DNA of 64,000 nt from DATARR01 sp034666985 (GCA_034666985.1 JAXDKS010000023.1:1-64000); one strand, 5' to 3'. Shown: positions 1-8,425, counted from the first letter of the stretch. Notes: a model not told the origin generated them from the sequence alone. Program-made: numbers and translations.

Positions 1-764
1 TCCGGGTGGTCCTTCTCGTTGGCGAAGCCCATGGCCCGCTGCACCTCGGCGGCGGTGTCGATGAACTGCCGCAGGGCGTCGCCCGGCAGCGAGTGGTAAT
101 AGCCGCCCGTGGAGATGAACTCGAAGCGGCCGGTCTCGTGGTAGGTGCGCTCTGCGTCGCACCCGCGGAAGAGGAAGCCCTCGATCTCATTGGCGGCGTG
201 GGCGACCATGCCGTCCTGGGTGTACAGCTTGTCGGTGTACCCCTTGAGCAGGGCCCGCATGTCGGCGCTGTACGGGCTGCCGTCGCGCTCGCGGACCTCG
301 CCGAAGGCCAGCACCTTGCCGGGGCCGAAGATGTCCGACGGCAGCCAGTAGAAGGCCGGCCAGTCGATCGCCAGTCGCAGGTCCGACTCCTGCTGCCGCG
401 AGAAGCCGCGGATCGATGAGCCGTCGAAGGTCAGATTGTCCGCCGCCTTGAGCAGGAACTTCTTGTCATAGTCCAGCATATGCAGCCGGCCTTCGAGGTC
501 GGTGAAACACACGGTGACCGCCTTGATGCGCTTCTCGTCGTTGAGATAGCGCATCCGCTGTTCGCGGACCACGTCGGCGGGCCGCCGGGCCAGCCGCTCC
601 TCCTTGGCCTCGAGATTCATCTCCTCCAACTGGTCGTAGGGGATCTCCAGAAAGTCGCGCAGCCCCGGATGGGAGGCGCGGGGCGCCGGCCGCGCCATCT
701 CCTCCAGCTTCTCCGGGGTCATGGCGGCGAGCGCCTCGGCTCGACTCGGTTCGGTTCGGTGCAT
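1..764 (-). CDS. glnA: Glutamine synthetase, 5' part (runs off the left edge)
   Basis: The first 254 residues are present; the rest lies left of the window. Glutamine synthetase makes glutamine from glutamate, ammonia and ATP in the cytoplasm. The beta-grasp-type stretch FTDLEGRLHMLDYDKKF is followed by NLTFDGSSIRGF, the family signature for the substrate-binding loop, then DLRLAIDW and a late FANEKDHPE segment matching the usual E-x-x-x-H catalytic region. The start at 764 is chosen because AAGGAGGG lies about 6 bases upstream. An unusual, mostly polar extension of about 65 residues precedes the conserved part. A palindrome lies in the upstream region, suggesting control by a repressor or activator. 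Family assignment is firm; the GS subtype cannot be told from the visible part. Confidence 0.9.
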   Translation of the reverse strand, partial: MHRTEPSRAEALAAMTPEKLEEMARPAPRASHPGLRDFLEIPYDQLEEMNLEAKEERLARRPADVVREQRMRYLNDEKRIKAVTVCFTDLEGRLHMLDYDKKFLLKAADNLTFDGSSIRGFSRQQESDLRLAIDWPAFYWLPSDIFGPGKVLAFGEVRERDGSPYSADMRALLKGYTDKLYTQDGMVAHAANEIEGFLFRGCDAERTYHETGRFEFISTGGYYHSLPGDALRQFIDTAAEVQRAMGFANEKDHP

Positions 765-800
765 GGTCTCCCTCCTTGGGTTGGCGTGCTTCCCTGGGTT

Positions 801-843
801 AGATTTTGCACGAGCTAGCCTAATTGTCAAGATGGTTAGGCTA
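801..843 (-). promoter_or_regulatory. Putative glnA promoter with palindromic operator
   Basis: An exact inverted repeat, TAGCCTAA (816-823) and TTAGGCTA (836-843), is separated by 12 bases. A consensus TTGACA -35 box on the minus strand (830 to 825) sits between the arms. A poor -10 (AAATCT) would fall at 806 to 801. A related CTAGGTTAA half-site lies at 856-864. The overlap of dyad and -35 box suggests a dimeric regulator of glutamine synthetase. The regulator is not identified. Confidence 0.5.
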
Positions 844-1011
844 AATGTACCCCAATCTAGGTTAACCATGAGCTTGACCCTGCTTCTTGCCCATGCGCCG
901 CGACTCCGCCGATTCACCTATTGGCGGGGTGAGGTTCGTCCTCTTGCCCCACGGCCTAACGGGAGTACCATAGAGGAATGCCGGCCCTGTTACTCTTAGG
1001 AGGATGTACCC

Positions 1012-2853
1012 ATGCGCATGGCTTGGAGATCTCTGGCGTTCATTCTCCCTCTGGTGCTCGCCTCGCCTCTCTACTCCGGAGACCCTCCAGCGCCGCCTGA
1101 TTTCGTGGCGATCCAGCAGCACTCTCAGATCGCTTATAAGGTCGTGAGCATCGCGGCCGACAAGTCGGTGGAAAAGCCGGTGCCGGAGCTGAGCTGCCCA
1201 GCGATGCGTTCACAACTGCGCCGGGTACGCGACGAGCAAGGCGTGGTCTCCCTCAAGCCGTGGGAGCCGGATGCCAAGGCGGCACCTGTCTTTGCGGAGG
1301 CGGAGAAGTCGCTGGCCGCGGGCCATCTGGATCAGGCGGCTGACGCTTATGTGAAAGGTCTGGCGCTCAGCCCCGAGTATGGTCCGGGCTGGGTGCGCGC
1401 CGGTGACGTCAATTTCGCCAGGAAGGACTACGCGGGGGCCCTCCTCTTCTACCGCAAGGCGCTCGCCCTCGATCCGAGCCTCGCCCAGGCGCACCACTTC
1501 GCCGCCGATTCCTTGTTCAAGCTCGGGCGGCTCGCCGAGGCCGAGGACGAGTACGTGCAGGCGCTGGTCTACGAGCCCAACTACCAGGAGGTGTGGAGGT
1601 CTCTCGAAATCGTCGGACCGAGGGCCGGTTTTACGGCCCACCGCCCAGACGTCTCGACTCCTGCCGGGGCGATCGGGGAGAACGTGGGCGGGAAAGTGGA
1701 GATCGGGGTCACCAACTCGGAGTGGCTGCCGTACCTCAACTGCAAGGCGGTGTGGAGGCACGAGGAGGCCTACCGGAAGGCGAAGGTGGCCGCAGTCCCC
1801 CAGCGGTACTCGCGGAGCCTGACGATCGCAGGCACCACCTACCCCTGGTCGGTGGTGGAGGAGGCGGAGTGCCTCCGCAGCTACGTCGCAGGAAATCTGA
1901 GCGCGACCGCGGCGCGCCTCAAGGAGCAGCAGGGGGCAGGGAGCGGCCCGGTGAGCCGGGAGAAGGTGCTCGCCGCTGCGCCCGAGCTGGTACGCAGCCT
2001 CGTCCGGGTCGAAGAGGCCGACCTCCTCGACGGCTTCATCCTCTTCGCGCTGTTCGGCCGCCGCTGCCCGATGGCGGTGGCGCTCTTCTCCGACGCGGAG
2101 AGGAGCCAGATGGAACGCTTCGTCCGCAAGTTCGTCATCGTCCACGGCGAGGCCGCTCCGTCTCCAACCCAGGCGCCAGCGCAGGCCAGCCCCCAGGGCG
2201 GCTCTGCAGGCGAGCCGCCGCCGCCGTCGATCCAGCCGCCCTTCTCTGGCTACGAGCGTACGGTGACGCTGGCTCCCGACCTTTCCGGCACCGCGCGAGT
2301 CGTCAATGTGCTGAACATGGAGACGCTCGTCAGCGTCGCGACGGAGAAAGATTCAGCTGCCGAGGCCGCCGCCGTGAGGCAGAGGTGGCTCACGGTGCTC
2401 AAGAGCAGCGAGCAGGCCCTGCCGAGGTGGCGGGCCAGTATCGAGAAAGGGCTGCCACAGGGCGTCAAGCTCGTCGGAGCCTGGCAGAAGACCGAGGGCC
2501 TCAAGACCACCACCACCTTCGCGTTCAGCTTCGATCAGGTCGCGAAGCTGGCTCGCATCGACCTCAGGAGCCCGGGGGCCAAAGCCGCGGCAACGGACCG
2601 GCCGTTCGGCGAGCTCACCTTCACCATCCAGGATGACGCCCTGCTGATCACCAGCCAACCGGCCGAGTCGCCCCGCGGCAAGAAGCCGATGGAGCTCGTG
2701 GCCTATCGCCTTGAGACTTCTCTCGAAGTGCTGGAGGCTAACCCCACCCGCCGGGAAGGCAACACTCTGATCTGGGAGTACGACCCCTACGTGATCCAGA
2801 CGACCGGCAAGGTGCCGGCGGAGATCAAGGTGCGGCTCAAGACGGCCCGGTAA
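1012..2853 (+). CDS. Secreted TPR-repeat protein of unknown function
   Basis: A 613-residue protein with an N-terminal signal peptide (residues 1-22, hydrophobic AFILPLVLASPLYS). Residues about 95-200 hold at least three tetratricopeptide units, recognisable by the spaced A/G/Y/A pattern (AADAYVKGLALSPEYGPGW, then GALLFYRKALALDPSLAQAH). The region around 380-400 is a Pro/Ala/Gln-rich linker, and the C-terminal 200 residues look like a beta-rich domain of no family I recognise. The start is supported by AGGAGGAT about 7 bases before the ATG; a second in-frame ATG follows two codons later. It is probably exported and acts as a protein-protein scaffold; no enzymatic motif is visible. Confidence 0.75.
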   Translation: MRMAWRSLAFILPLVLASPLYSGDPPAPPDFVAIQQHSQIAYKVVSIAADKSVEKPVPELSCPAMRSQLRRVRDEQGVVSLKPWEPDAKAAPVFAEAEKSLAAGHLDQAADAYVKGLALSPEYGPGWVRAGDVNFARKDYAGALLFYRKALALDPSLAQAHHFAADSLFKLGRLAEAEDEYVQALVYEPNYQEVWRSLEIVGPRAGFTAHRPDVSTPAGAIGENVGGKVEIGVTNSEWLPYLNCKAVWRHEEAYRKAKVAAVPQRYSRSLTIAGTTYPWSVVEEAECLRSYVAGNLSATAARLKEQQGAGSGPVSREKVLAAAPELVRSLVRVEEADLLDGFILFALFGRRCPMAVALFSDAERSQMERFVRKFVIVHGEAAPSPTQAPAQASPQGGSAGEPPPPSIQPPFSGYERTVTLAPDLSGTARVVNVLNMETLVSVATEKDSAAEAAAVRQRWLTVLKSSEQALPRWRASIEKGLPQGVKLVGAWQKTEGLKTTTTFAFSFDQVAKLARIDLRSPGAKAAATDRPFGELTFTIQDDALLITSQPAESPRGKKPMELVAYRLETSLEVLEANPTRREGNTLIWEYDPYVIQTTGKVPAEIKVRLKTAR

Positions 2854-2866
2854 GCCGGGGACCCTC

Positions 2867-3157
2867 TCAGGCTCGCGGCGGACGCCTCGCGTAGAGCGCC
2901 TCGTGGAAGGCCTTTCCCTCCTGCACGAGATGGAAGCTGCCCTCGGCTCGCATGCGGCGCAGGATATCGGAGACCGTATGGGCGTCGAGAGGCCGGCCCA
3001 GGGTGTCGGCATGGCGCCGGTTGGTCTCCGTCGCCACGGCGGTCGGCCCGAAGGGCTCGCCGGCGGGCAGGGTGGCGATGACGGCCCGCACGACCTGCAG
3101 AAGAAGAGCCAGGCACCCAGAGAGAGAAGAGGAGCCTGGCATTGCCCCTGCCGGCAC
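2867..3157 (-). CDS. Small hypothetical protein, winged-helix-like, possibly a gene remnant
   Basis: A 96-residue frame (GTG start; an alternative ATG is at 3142). The C-terminal two thirds reads like a folded helical domain (PTAVATETNRRHADTLGRPL, then TVSDILRRMRAEG), in the style of a small winged helix that senses or binds DNA. The first 20 residues are low-complexity and no ribosome-binding site is clear, so this may be the 3' remnant of a longer gene. I do not recognise the family. Confidence 0.35.
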   Translation of the reverse strand: MPAGAMPGSSSLSGCLALLLQVVRAVIATLPAGEPFGPTAVATETNRRHADTLGRPLDAHTVSDILRRMRAEGSFHLVQEGKAFHEALYARRPPRA

Positions 3158-3648
3158 CGCGTAGCTTATGGACGGTGCCGAAAGCGTCTACAAAGGCTTG
3201 TGTAATTCTGGCGTGGCGCTTGCAATATGGAGATTCAATCCGAACCTGTCCCGGCAGCGGAGGCCGCCTACTTCGAAAGTTGCTGATTGGCAATGACTTA
3301 CCGGCTTGGAGTACACCGGCAACGAGAAGCGAGCATGGAGAGAGCGTCTCCATTTCGGCAAACTTGAGTCTGTCTCGGCGCAACTTGAAGGGTCAGAAGA
3401 CCATGGAAGTGCTGATTGGAGGGGGAGTCGGAGACAAGGCATGAGGTACCCTGGGTCATGCACATCGCCAGTCTACACCGCAGTCGGTCCTTAAGGGAGA
3501 AACACAGCGCAGCGGTTTCGTTCAAGCGTCTAGGCAGATGGGGGGCCGGAGTGTTATTCGGTCCGGGACTTTCCAGAGAGCTTCAGGGAGTGAGTTGGTT
3601 CCAGGCTCTCCACCAGACGCGGCAGCGCCTCGGGGATGGTGAAAGGAC
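3158..3648. other. Gap with no convincing gene
   Basis: About 490 bases without a supportable gene. Base composition is nearer to 55-60% GC than that of the neighbouring genes. Several short frames exist on both strands but none has a recognisable domain or a good ribosome-binding site. It borders the cassette-like cluster to its right, so it may be decayed accessory DNA. Confidence 0.5.
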
Positions 3649-4401
3649 TTAGTAGCACTGTCGGACTTTGAAGTTAATGACCATCACATAGAAGACACTG
3701 ACGGGGCGGTCACCAAGGTGAGCAGGCTTGAACCGCCATTTGCGGAGTGCGTCGAGAGCGGCCAAGGCGAGGACCGGATCGGCGCCCTGAAAGACAGTGG
3801 GTGAAGCAGTGCGCCCTTCCTTGTTGATGATCATCTTGACGTTGATCGGCGGCACCACGGCACAAGAGATCGCCTTCGCGTAGGGGTATATGGGGCGCTC
3901 TCCGTCGATTTTCTCCGGAGGCGTGACGTTGACGCCTGGGGGGAGGTCCTTTGGATCCGGCCGCTCCGGATCTGAGGGCATACCGTTCTTGAAGCGCGCC
4001 GTTTCCAAGGCGGCACCCGCTGGGCCGTACGGCTTCAGATCGAGCTTTTCGTACGCTGAGTAGAACGATTGAGCGGTGCTGAAGTCCCAGGCGGCATCTT
4101 CTGTTCGGCCTAAGCCGCTTTCTCCAAGAGCGCGGAACAGGAGGGCGACCGCAAGGAGATCGCTGGCGGCGTCGCCTCCGGAGATTCTGTCTCTCATCTC
4201 GCGCAAGACGGAGTCGGCGATGTCATAACCGCGCTTCCAGTCTCCAGCTTGGAGTTGCTCGTTGGCTGTGTGGAGTCTGTCCTTCCACTGTTGAATCAGC
4301 GCTGGGTTATAGGAGCTTCTATGTGGTGGTGTGGTTGGGGCGGAATGAGACGCGACGGGAACTAGCCAGAGCGCACAGAGAGCGAGGATAATTTTATTCA
4401 T
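3649..4401 (-). CDS. TonB C-terminal-domain protein (energy-transducer-like)
   Basis: A 250-residue protein. Residues 1-20 (MNKIILALCALWLVPVASHS) form a signal peptide or membrane anchor. The middle is helical, TPR-like (LLAVALLFRALGESGLGRT). The C-terminal 80 residues match the TonB C-terminal fold: PYAKAISCAVVPPINVKMII, NKEGRTASPTVF, then LAALDALRKWRFKPA. TonB proteins pass proton-motive force to outer-membrane receptors, but this one lacks the usual proline-rich periplasmic spacer, so it may be a periplasmic TonB-C protein rather than a true transducer. The start at 4401 is chosen over an upstream ATG because CTGGAGC lies 9 bases before it and the signal peptide then begins at residue 1. 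GTTAGGC, an attC-like core, lies 37 bases upstream, so it may be a captured cassette. Confidence 0.75.
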   Translation of the reverse strand: MNKIILALCALWLVPVASHSAPTTPPHRSSYNPALIQQWKDRLHTANEQLQAGDWKRGYDIADSVLREMRDRISGGDAASDLLAVALLFRALGESGLGRTEDAAWDFSTAQSFYSAYEKLDLKPYGPAGAALETARFKNGMPSDPERPDPKDLPPGVNVTPPEKIDGERPIYPYAKAISCAVVPPINVKMIINKEGRTASPTVFQGADPVLALAALDALRKWRFKPAHLGDRPVSVFYVMVINFKVRQCY

Positions 4402-4437
4402 CAATGCTCCAGTTTCAGCGACCGATTCTTTAGCGCC

Positions 4438-4559
4438 GCCTAACGCTGAGCTAAGCGTGCGGCCCAGGCAGGGCACCGCCGCTCCTCGAAGCCTCAGCCT
4501 CCGGAGGCCACCAGCGCCTCAGAATGCCTCAGCCGTCCGCTTGAGCGACGGTGGTGGAC
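4438..4559 (-). repeat. attC-like site 1 (degenerate, upstream of the TonB-C gene)
   Basis: The right edge of the upstream leader carries GCCTAAC at 4438-4444 (GTTAGGC on the minus strand), the core sequence integron integrases cut. It is followed by GCTGAGCTAAGC, as in classical attC sites. The partner arm is around 4533-4549 (CCGTCCGCTTGAGCGACGG), giving an imperfect stem with unpaired bases and a loop of about 65 bases. The far core (GTGGTGGAC) is degenerate. Read together with the two sites to the right; alone it would be weak. Confidence 0.4.
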
Positions 4560-5180
4560 GGCCTGGCTTTGTTTTTTGAATTGTACCACGGTCGGGACCG
4601 AGTTGGTCAAAGGGCAACGCCACCCTGGAGCGAGATGTTGGCAGGCCATAGACGGATTTCGAAATGAGCAACGGTCTTTCCTCGAAAGCCTTGCTCGGAG
4701 CCCGGACGTTCCCGGAGCCCGGACGTTCCAGGGCCCTCCGCAGAAAGATCGCTCGACTGGTGGATAGGTCCTTGTGCGGCGTTCAGCCTGCCGATCCGGG
4801 AAACAGACGGCCTGGAGCGGGAAAGGGGAACTCGGCGTCTCCTATCCTGCACCGTTCTACCGGGTCCACCACCGCCAAACTGTGAAGCCCCACACCAATC
4901 GAGCTCGAAGGCAAGATCGTTCCGGGCAACTTCCCGAGAAAGCACCGCCGACAGGGCAAGAGGCTCCGCGTGTGGTCTCCAACCTTCGAACGCGGGAAAC
5001 AACGTTCTGGAGGACGACCACCGAACCATCCCAGAGGGACTCGAAGGGATGTCTCGCAGGCTATCAACGATTCTCGAAGGAAGTCGCCGAACGAAGAGAC
5101 GCAGACCTTTCAGTCACCCAGACCTTGACTACTGGATTTCGAAACACCAACCTCTTGGTCAACTACAACAAAACCAGGAC
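4560..5180. other. Gap between attC-like sites, no convincing gene
   Basis: About 620 bases with only unrecognised frames (one of 140 codons on the minus strand and one of 155 codons on the plus strand, both rich in Arg/Ser/Pro and without a clear ribosome-binding site). It contains a perfect 17-bp tandem duplication at 4696-4729 (CGGAGCCCGGACGTTCC twice). If the flanking palindromes are attC sites, this interval would be a cassette whose gene has decayed or is unrecognised. Confidence 0.45.
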
Positions 5181-5243
5181 GGCCAACGGCTTGCCGCTCA
5201 GCCGCCGCGCTTTCCAGCGGTCGGCTGCAGCGGCGTTTTAGGC
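5181..5243 (-). repeat. attC-like site 2 (downstream of the VOC gene)
   Basis: An imperfect palindrome that begins GGCCAAC and ends GTTTTAGGC, close to the attC end cores RYYYAAC and GTTRRRY. The inner arms GCCGCTCAGCCGCC and GGTCGGCTGCAGCGGC pair with one extra base on one side, the unpaired-base pattern that guides strand choice in attC sites. It lies about 48 bases after the VOC stop codon, where a cassette's own attC belongs. Confidence 0.5.
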
Positions 5244-5290
5244 ACTGGCACGACACATCCAAATATCGCTCCGCAGCCGCTCGCGGGATC

Positions 5291-5689
5291 TCAGTTCTTT
5301 TCCGCGCCAGGCCGGCCAAAGAACAACACGTAGCCATCGGTATCTTTGAGCTCGAAACCGCGTAGACCGTCGTCGGTATCTTTGAGAGGCTCGGAGAAGA
5401 TGACACCGCGGGACATGAATTCCGCCGCCAGCGCATCAGGATCCGTCACGTGAAGATAAGCATCCCATCGCGCTCCCCCGTCGCGCTTGCAGTTGGGAAG
5501 CGGTTCTAACCCGACATCCTTAACCATGATCATCGCTCCGTCCCGGCGCACAATTCCAAAGAATGGGTCGTCCTCTGGCCCCCGGAATGTGACAGCAAAA
5601 CCCAGCATATCCCGATAGAACGCAAGTGCCGCATCGAGGTGCTGCACAATGAAAAACGGTGAGATACCGTCGATCGTCGGTGGTGTCAT
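5291..5689 (-). CDS. VOC-family (glyoxalase/bleomycin-resistance fold) protein
   Basis: A 132-residue single-domain protein with the paired beta-alpha-beta-beta-beta modules of the vicinal oxygen chelate fold: PFFIVQHLDAALAFYRDMLG starts module one and YLHVTDPDALAAEFMSRGV module two, ending GFELKDTDGYVLFFGRP. Metal-ligand positions are plausible but not certain. Such proteins are dioxygenases, isomerases or drug-binding proteins; the substrate cannot be told. The start at 5689 has GGGGAGG 6 bases upstream; the longer upstream frame is not needed. attC-like palindromes flank it on both sides, as in an integron cassette. Confidence 0.85.
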   Translation of the reverse strand: MTPPTIDGISPFFIVQHLDAALAFYRDMLGFAVTFRGPEDDPFFGIVRRDGAMIMVKDVGLEPLPNCKRDGGARWDAYLHVTDPDALAAEFMSRGVIFSEPLKDTDDGLRGFELKDTDGYVLFFGRPGAEKN

Positions 5690-5756
5690 CTTGGGCCTCC
5701 CCACAGGCTGGCGTTCGTGCATGTTGCGCCGCTCAAGCAACGAGAGGCCAGGTTGC

Positions 5757-5830
5757 GCCTAACGTGAGGCATCAGCCGCGGCGCGGTCTGCCACGCCGCG
5801 CCGTCGGTTGCATGCCAGCAATGGTACGTA
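5757..5830 (-). repeat. attC-like site 3 (upstream of the VOC gene)
   Basis: GCCTAAC at 5757-5763 (GTTAGGC on the minus strand) opens an imperfect palindrome. The arms GGCATCAGCCGC and, on the opposite side, GTCGGTTGCATGCC pair with two extra bases, and the inner GGCGCGG/CCGCGCC closes a short loop. This is the best attC match in the window: core, arm spacing and extrahelical bases are all present. The outer core at 5818-5830 is degraded. Confidence 0.55.
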
Positions 5831-5990
5831 GAGTCAGCCTGGATGGCTAGTCGTCATCTGACGCGGCCCCCCAACCGCCTCGTTGTCTCTTCAGCCCGCT
5901 GTTGAAGCACTGTTGTTATGGGGAAATGTCTCCTCCATCGTGGATCGGCCGCCACATCGGCGGCGCGTCCTTTTCTCGTGAGGCTTTGAG

Positions 5991-8111
5991 ATGATCCGAC
6001 AATTGTGTGCCGTGCTCGCGTTGTGCCTGACTCTTCCAGCCGTCGCCGCGCGGGCGCAGACGGCCCCGGATGCCAGCGGCTTCGGTCCGCTCGCGACGAC
6101 CAGCTCCGAGTACAAGCTTCCTGCCGCCGTCGACCCCGACGTCACCACGGAGCTCGCGACCGAGCTGTGGGCCCGCGTCTACCGCCCGGCGACGCTGTCG
6201 AGCGCGCCGTACCCTCTGCTCGTGTTCCTGCATGGCAACCATGGGACCTGCGGCCGCGACGCGGGGATTGGCCCCGGCCGCTTCGACACCGACGTGCAGT
6301 ACACCTTCTCCGGCACCTGCCCGGCGGGCTATGTGGTCGTGCCCAGCCACGCGGGGTACGCCTATCTCGCCGAGCGCCTGGCGTCCTGGGGCTACATCGT
6401 CGTTTCGATCAACGCCAACCGCGGGGTCACCGCGGCGCCGGCCGTCGAGGGGGACCGCGGGCTCAACCTGCGCCGCGGACGGCTCGTCCTCAAGCACTTG
6501 CAGAAGCTCAGCCAGTGGAACACGTCCGGCGGCGCGCCGGCGAGCCTCGGCTTCGATGTGCGGGGCACGCTCGACTTCTCGCACGTCGGCCTGCTCGGGC
6601 ATTCGCGGGGCGGCGAGGGGGTGCGTGCCGCGTACAACCTGCACCGCGACGCAGGAAGCCCGTGGCCGGCGCGCATCGGACCGGTCCGCTTCGAGGGCAT
6701 CTTTGAGATCGGCCCGGTCGATGGCCAGACGTCGCGCGTCCTCAACGCGGACGGCACGGCGTGGAACGTGCTGCTGCCGATGTGCGACGGCGACGTCGCC
6801 GACCTGGAGGGGGTCCGCCCGTTCGACCGCATGATGGCGATCCGCTCGGAGTCGCCGGCTTTGCCAAAGTCCACGTTCACTGTGTGGGGCGCCAACCACA
6901 ACTTCTACAACACCGAGTGGCAGCTCAGCGACTCGCCCGGCTGCCTCGGCCACCAGAAGCTGTTCAGCAACCTGCTCGGCTCGGCCGATCAGCGGGTGAC
7001 CGCGCTCGCGAGCGTCCTCGCCTTCTTCCGCGCGAACGTCGGGGCGGCTGCCGATCCGGCGCTCGGTGCCGTGCTCAACCCACAATTCGAGGTGCCGGCG
7101 AGCCTGTCGGACGTCACGCGCGTCGACCGCGGGTACACCGACTCGGCCGACGCGTCCGTCACCACCACCTTCGACGATTTCGACCGGCCCACGGGGATCA
7201 ACAGCGCGGGCACGGCCAACACCGCCACCAGCCACGTGACCGTCACCCACGGCGGCATCGCGGATCACGACCCGAGCCAGCGGGTGGCCCAGGTCGCCTG
7301 GAGCTCGGCGGGCGACGACACCTGGTTCCAGAGCAACTGGACGGCGCCGGGCACCGGGCGCAACGCGAGCAGCTACAAGACACTCGACTTCCGTGTGGCG
7401 CGGCAGTGCGGCGACGCCGACTGCACAAACCGGGGACCCCACTGGGCGACCGACACCAGCTTCTCGATCCGCCTCGTCGGAGCGAACGGCGAGCTGTCGG
7501 CGCCGATCGCCCTGAGCGATCTCCTGACCCTCACCGGCCCGGTCGGCGGCCTGGTCCGCTACGGACAAGGCGCCTCGCCGCATCCGATCCTGCAGACCGT
7601 CCGCATCCCGCTGTCCGCGTTCGGCAGCAACGCGATCGTCAGCCACCTGCGCGGCGTCCGCTTTACCTTCGACGACACGCAGAGCGACCAGATCTTCCTC
7701 GCCAACGTTCGGCTGTCCAAGCGGACAGGCGCAACCACGCTGATGGCCTCCTCCACCCTGCTCGCCGGCGACGATTCCCCGGCCGACGACAGCTCCACTA
7801 CGGACGACGTCAACCAGGTCAAGTCGATGCGTAAGGTCTCCGTGGGTGGGACGAACGCCGTGGAGATCGAGCTCAAGAGCAACCGCCAGATGCTGCCCCG
7901 GGGTGAGCTGCTCATCCTGCGGATCGGCGGCCAGGAGTTCGGGCTGGGCCGCTACCCGCAGAGCGGAGACACGTCGACGGTGACCTTCACCCTCACCGCC
8001 GAGGAGTTCGCGCAGCTCCAGGACGGTGATTCGCTCACCGTGCAGTACGGCTCCGGGCCGAACCGTCCCGGCTGGAATTTCGGAAAGATCAACAAGGGCC
8101 AGCTCAAGTAG
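5991..8111 (+). CDS. Large secreted alpha/beta hydrolase
   Basis: A 706-residue protein with a signal peptide (residues 1-23, cleavage near ARAQ). Residues about 60-340 form an alpha/beta hydrolase: the oxyanion strand YPLLVFLHGNHGTC, the nucleophile elbow GHSRGGEG with Ser205, and a late histidine in GANHNFYNTEW. This resembles chlorophyllase/PET-hydrolase-like enzymes acting on esters outside the cell. Residues about 350-700 are beta-rich, with no family I recognise, and may bind substrate or surface. GAGG lies 9 bases before the ATG. A hairpin follows the stop codon. Ester-hydrolase activity is likely; the substrate is unknown. Confidence 0.8.
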   Translation: MIRQLCAVLALCLTLPAVAARAQTAPDASGFGPLATTSSEYKLPAAVDPDVTTELATELWARVYRPATLSSAPYPLLVFLHGNHGTCGRDAGIGPGRFDTDVQYTFSGTCPAGYVVVPSHAGYAYLAERLASWGYIVVSINANRGVTAAPAVEGDRGLNLRRGRLVLKHLQKLSQWNTSGGAPASLGFDVRGTLDFSHVGLLGHSRGGEGVRAAYNLHRDAGSPWPARIGPVRFEGIFEIGPVDGQTSRVLNADGTAWNVLLPMCDGDVADLEGVRPFDRMMAIRSESPALPKSTFTVWGANHNFYNTEWQLSDSPGCLGHQKLFSNLLGSADQRVTALASVLAFFRANVGAAADPALGAVLNPQFEVPASLSDVTRVDRGYTDSADASVTTTFDDFDRPTGINSAGTANTATSHVTVTHGGIADHDPSQRVAQVAWSSAGDDTWFQSNWTAPGTGRNASSYKTLDFRVARQCGDADCTNRGPHWATDTSFSIRLVGANGELSAPIALSDLLTLTGPVGGLVRYGQGASPHPILQTVRIPLSAFGSNAIVSHLRGVRFTFDDTQSDQIFLANVRLSKRTGATTLMASSTLLAGDDSPADDSSTTDDVNQVKSMRKVSVGGTNAVEIELKSNRQMLPRGELLILRIGGQEFGLGRYPQSGDTSTVTFTLTAEEFAQLQDGDSLTVQYGSGPNRPGWNFGKINKGQLK

Positions 8112-8124
8112 CCGCGAGAGGAAA

Positions 8125-8152
8125 GGCCGGGAGGAGGCCCTCCCTCCCGGCC
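8125..8152 (+). terminator. Strong hairpin after the hydrolase gene
   Basis: Ten-base exact arms GGCCGGGAGG and CCTCCCGGCC around an 8-base loop, 14 bases past the stop codon. No U-tract follows, so it may stabilise the 3' end or need Rho rather than be a full intrinsic terminator. Confidence 0.55.
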
Positions 8153-8167
8153 GGACCAGGGCTTCCA

Positions 8168-8425
8168 CTATGTCCCGGCACCTTTTCGGCCCGGCCCGGC
8201 CGGCACCTTACCTTGGCGACCGGGGGCTTGTCCGGAGGGAACCGCCACAAGTCGCAACCGTCGCTTCTCGAATGCGTTTCGGAGCCAAAGGAGTCGAGAT
8301 AGCGCTTCGCGAGAGCTGTCGGCGGCTCTTGGCTGGAGTAGGCCTCCCAGAGGATATGGGGACCAGATCAGGTAGAACGCACCCGCAACGCGCGCGAGCA
8401 AACGCGGATGGTCGGTGAAATTCAT
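8168..8425 (-). pseudogene. Short membrane-protein start, probably truncated
   Basis: An 85-residue frame with a good ribosome-binding site (AAGGAGAC 6 bases before the ATG). The beginning MNFTDHPRLLARVAGAFYLI is typical of DUF4386-type membrane proteins, but after residue 25 the sequence turns Arg-rich and loses the expected membrane helices. This fits a gene broken by a frameshift or deletion. The family assignment rests only on the N-terminus and is tentative. Confidence 0.4.

Noticed and set aside
3230..3260. Possible tRNA T-loop (GATTCAATCC)
   Set aside because: No matching acceptor or anticodon arms could be built around it.
5991..8168. Very long minus-strand frame antisense to the alpha/beta hydrolase
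   Set aside because: Composition is Arg/Gly/Val-rich with no domain and it mirrors the codon pattern of a real high-GC gene on the other strand.
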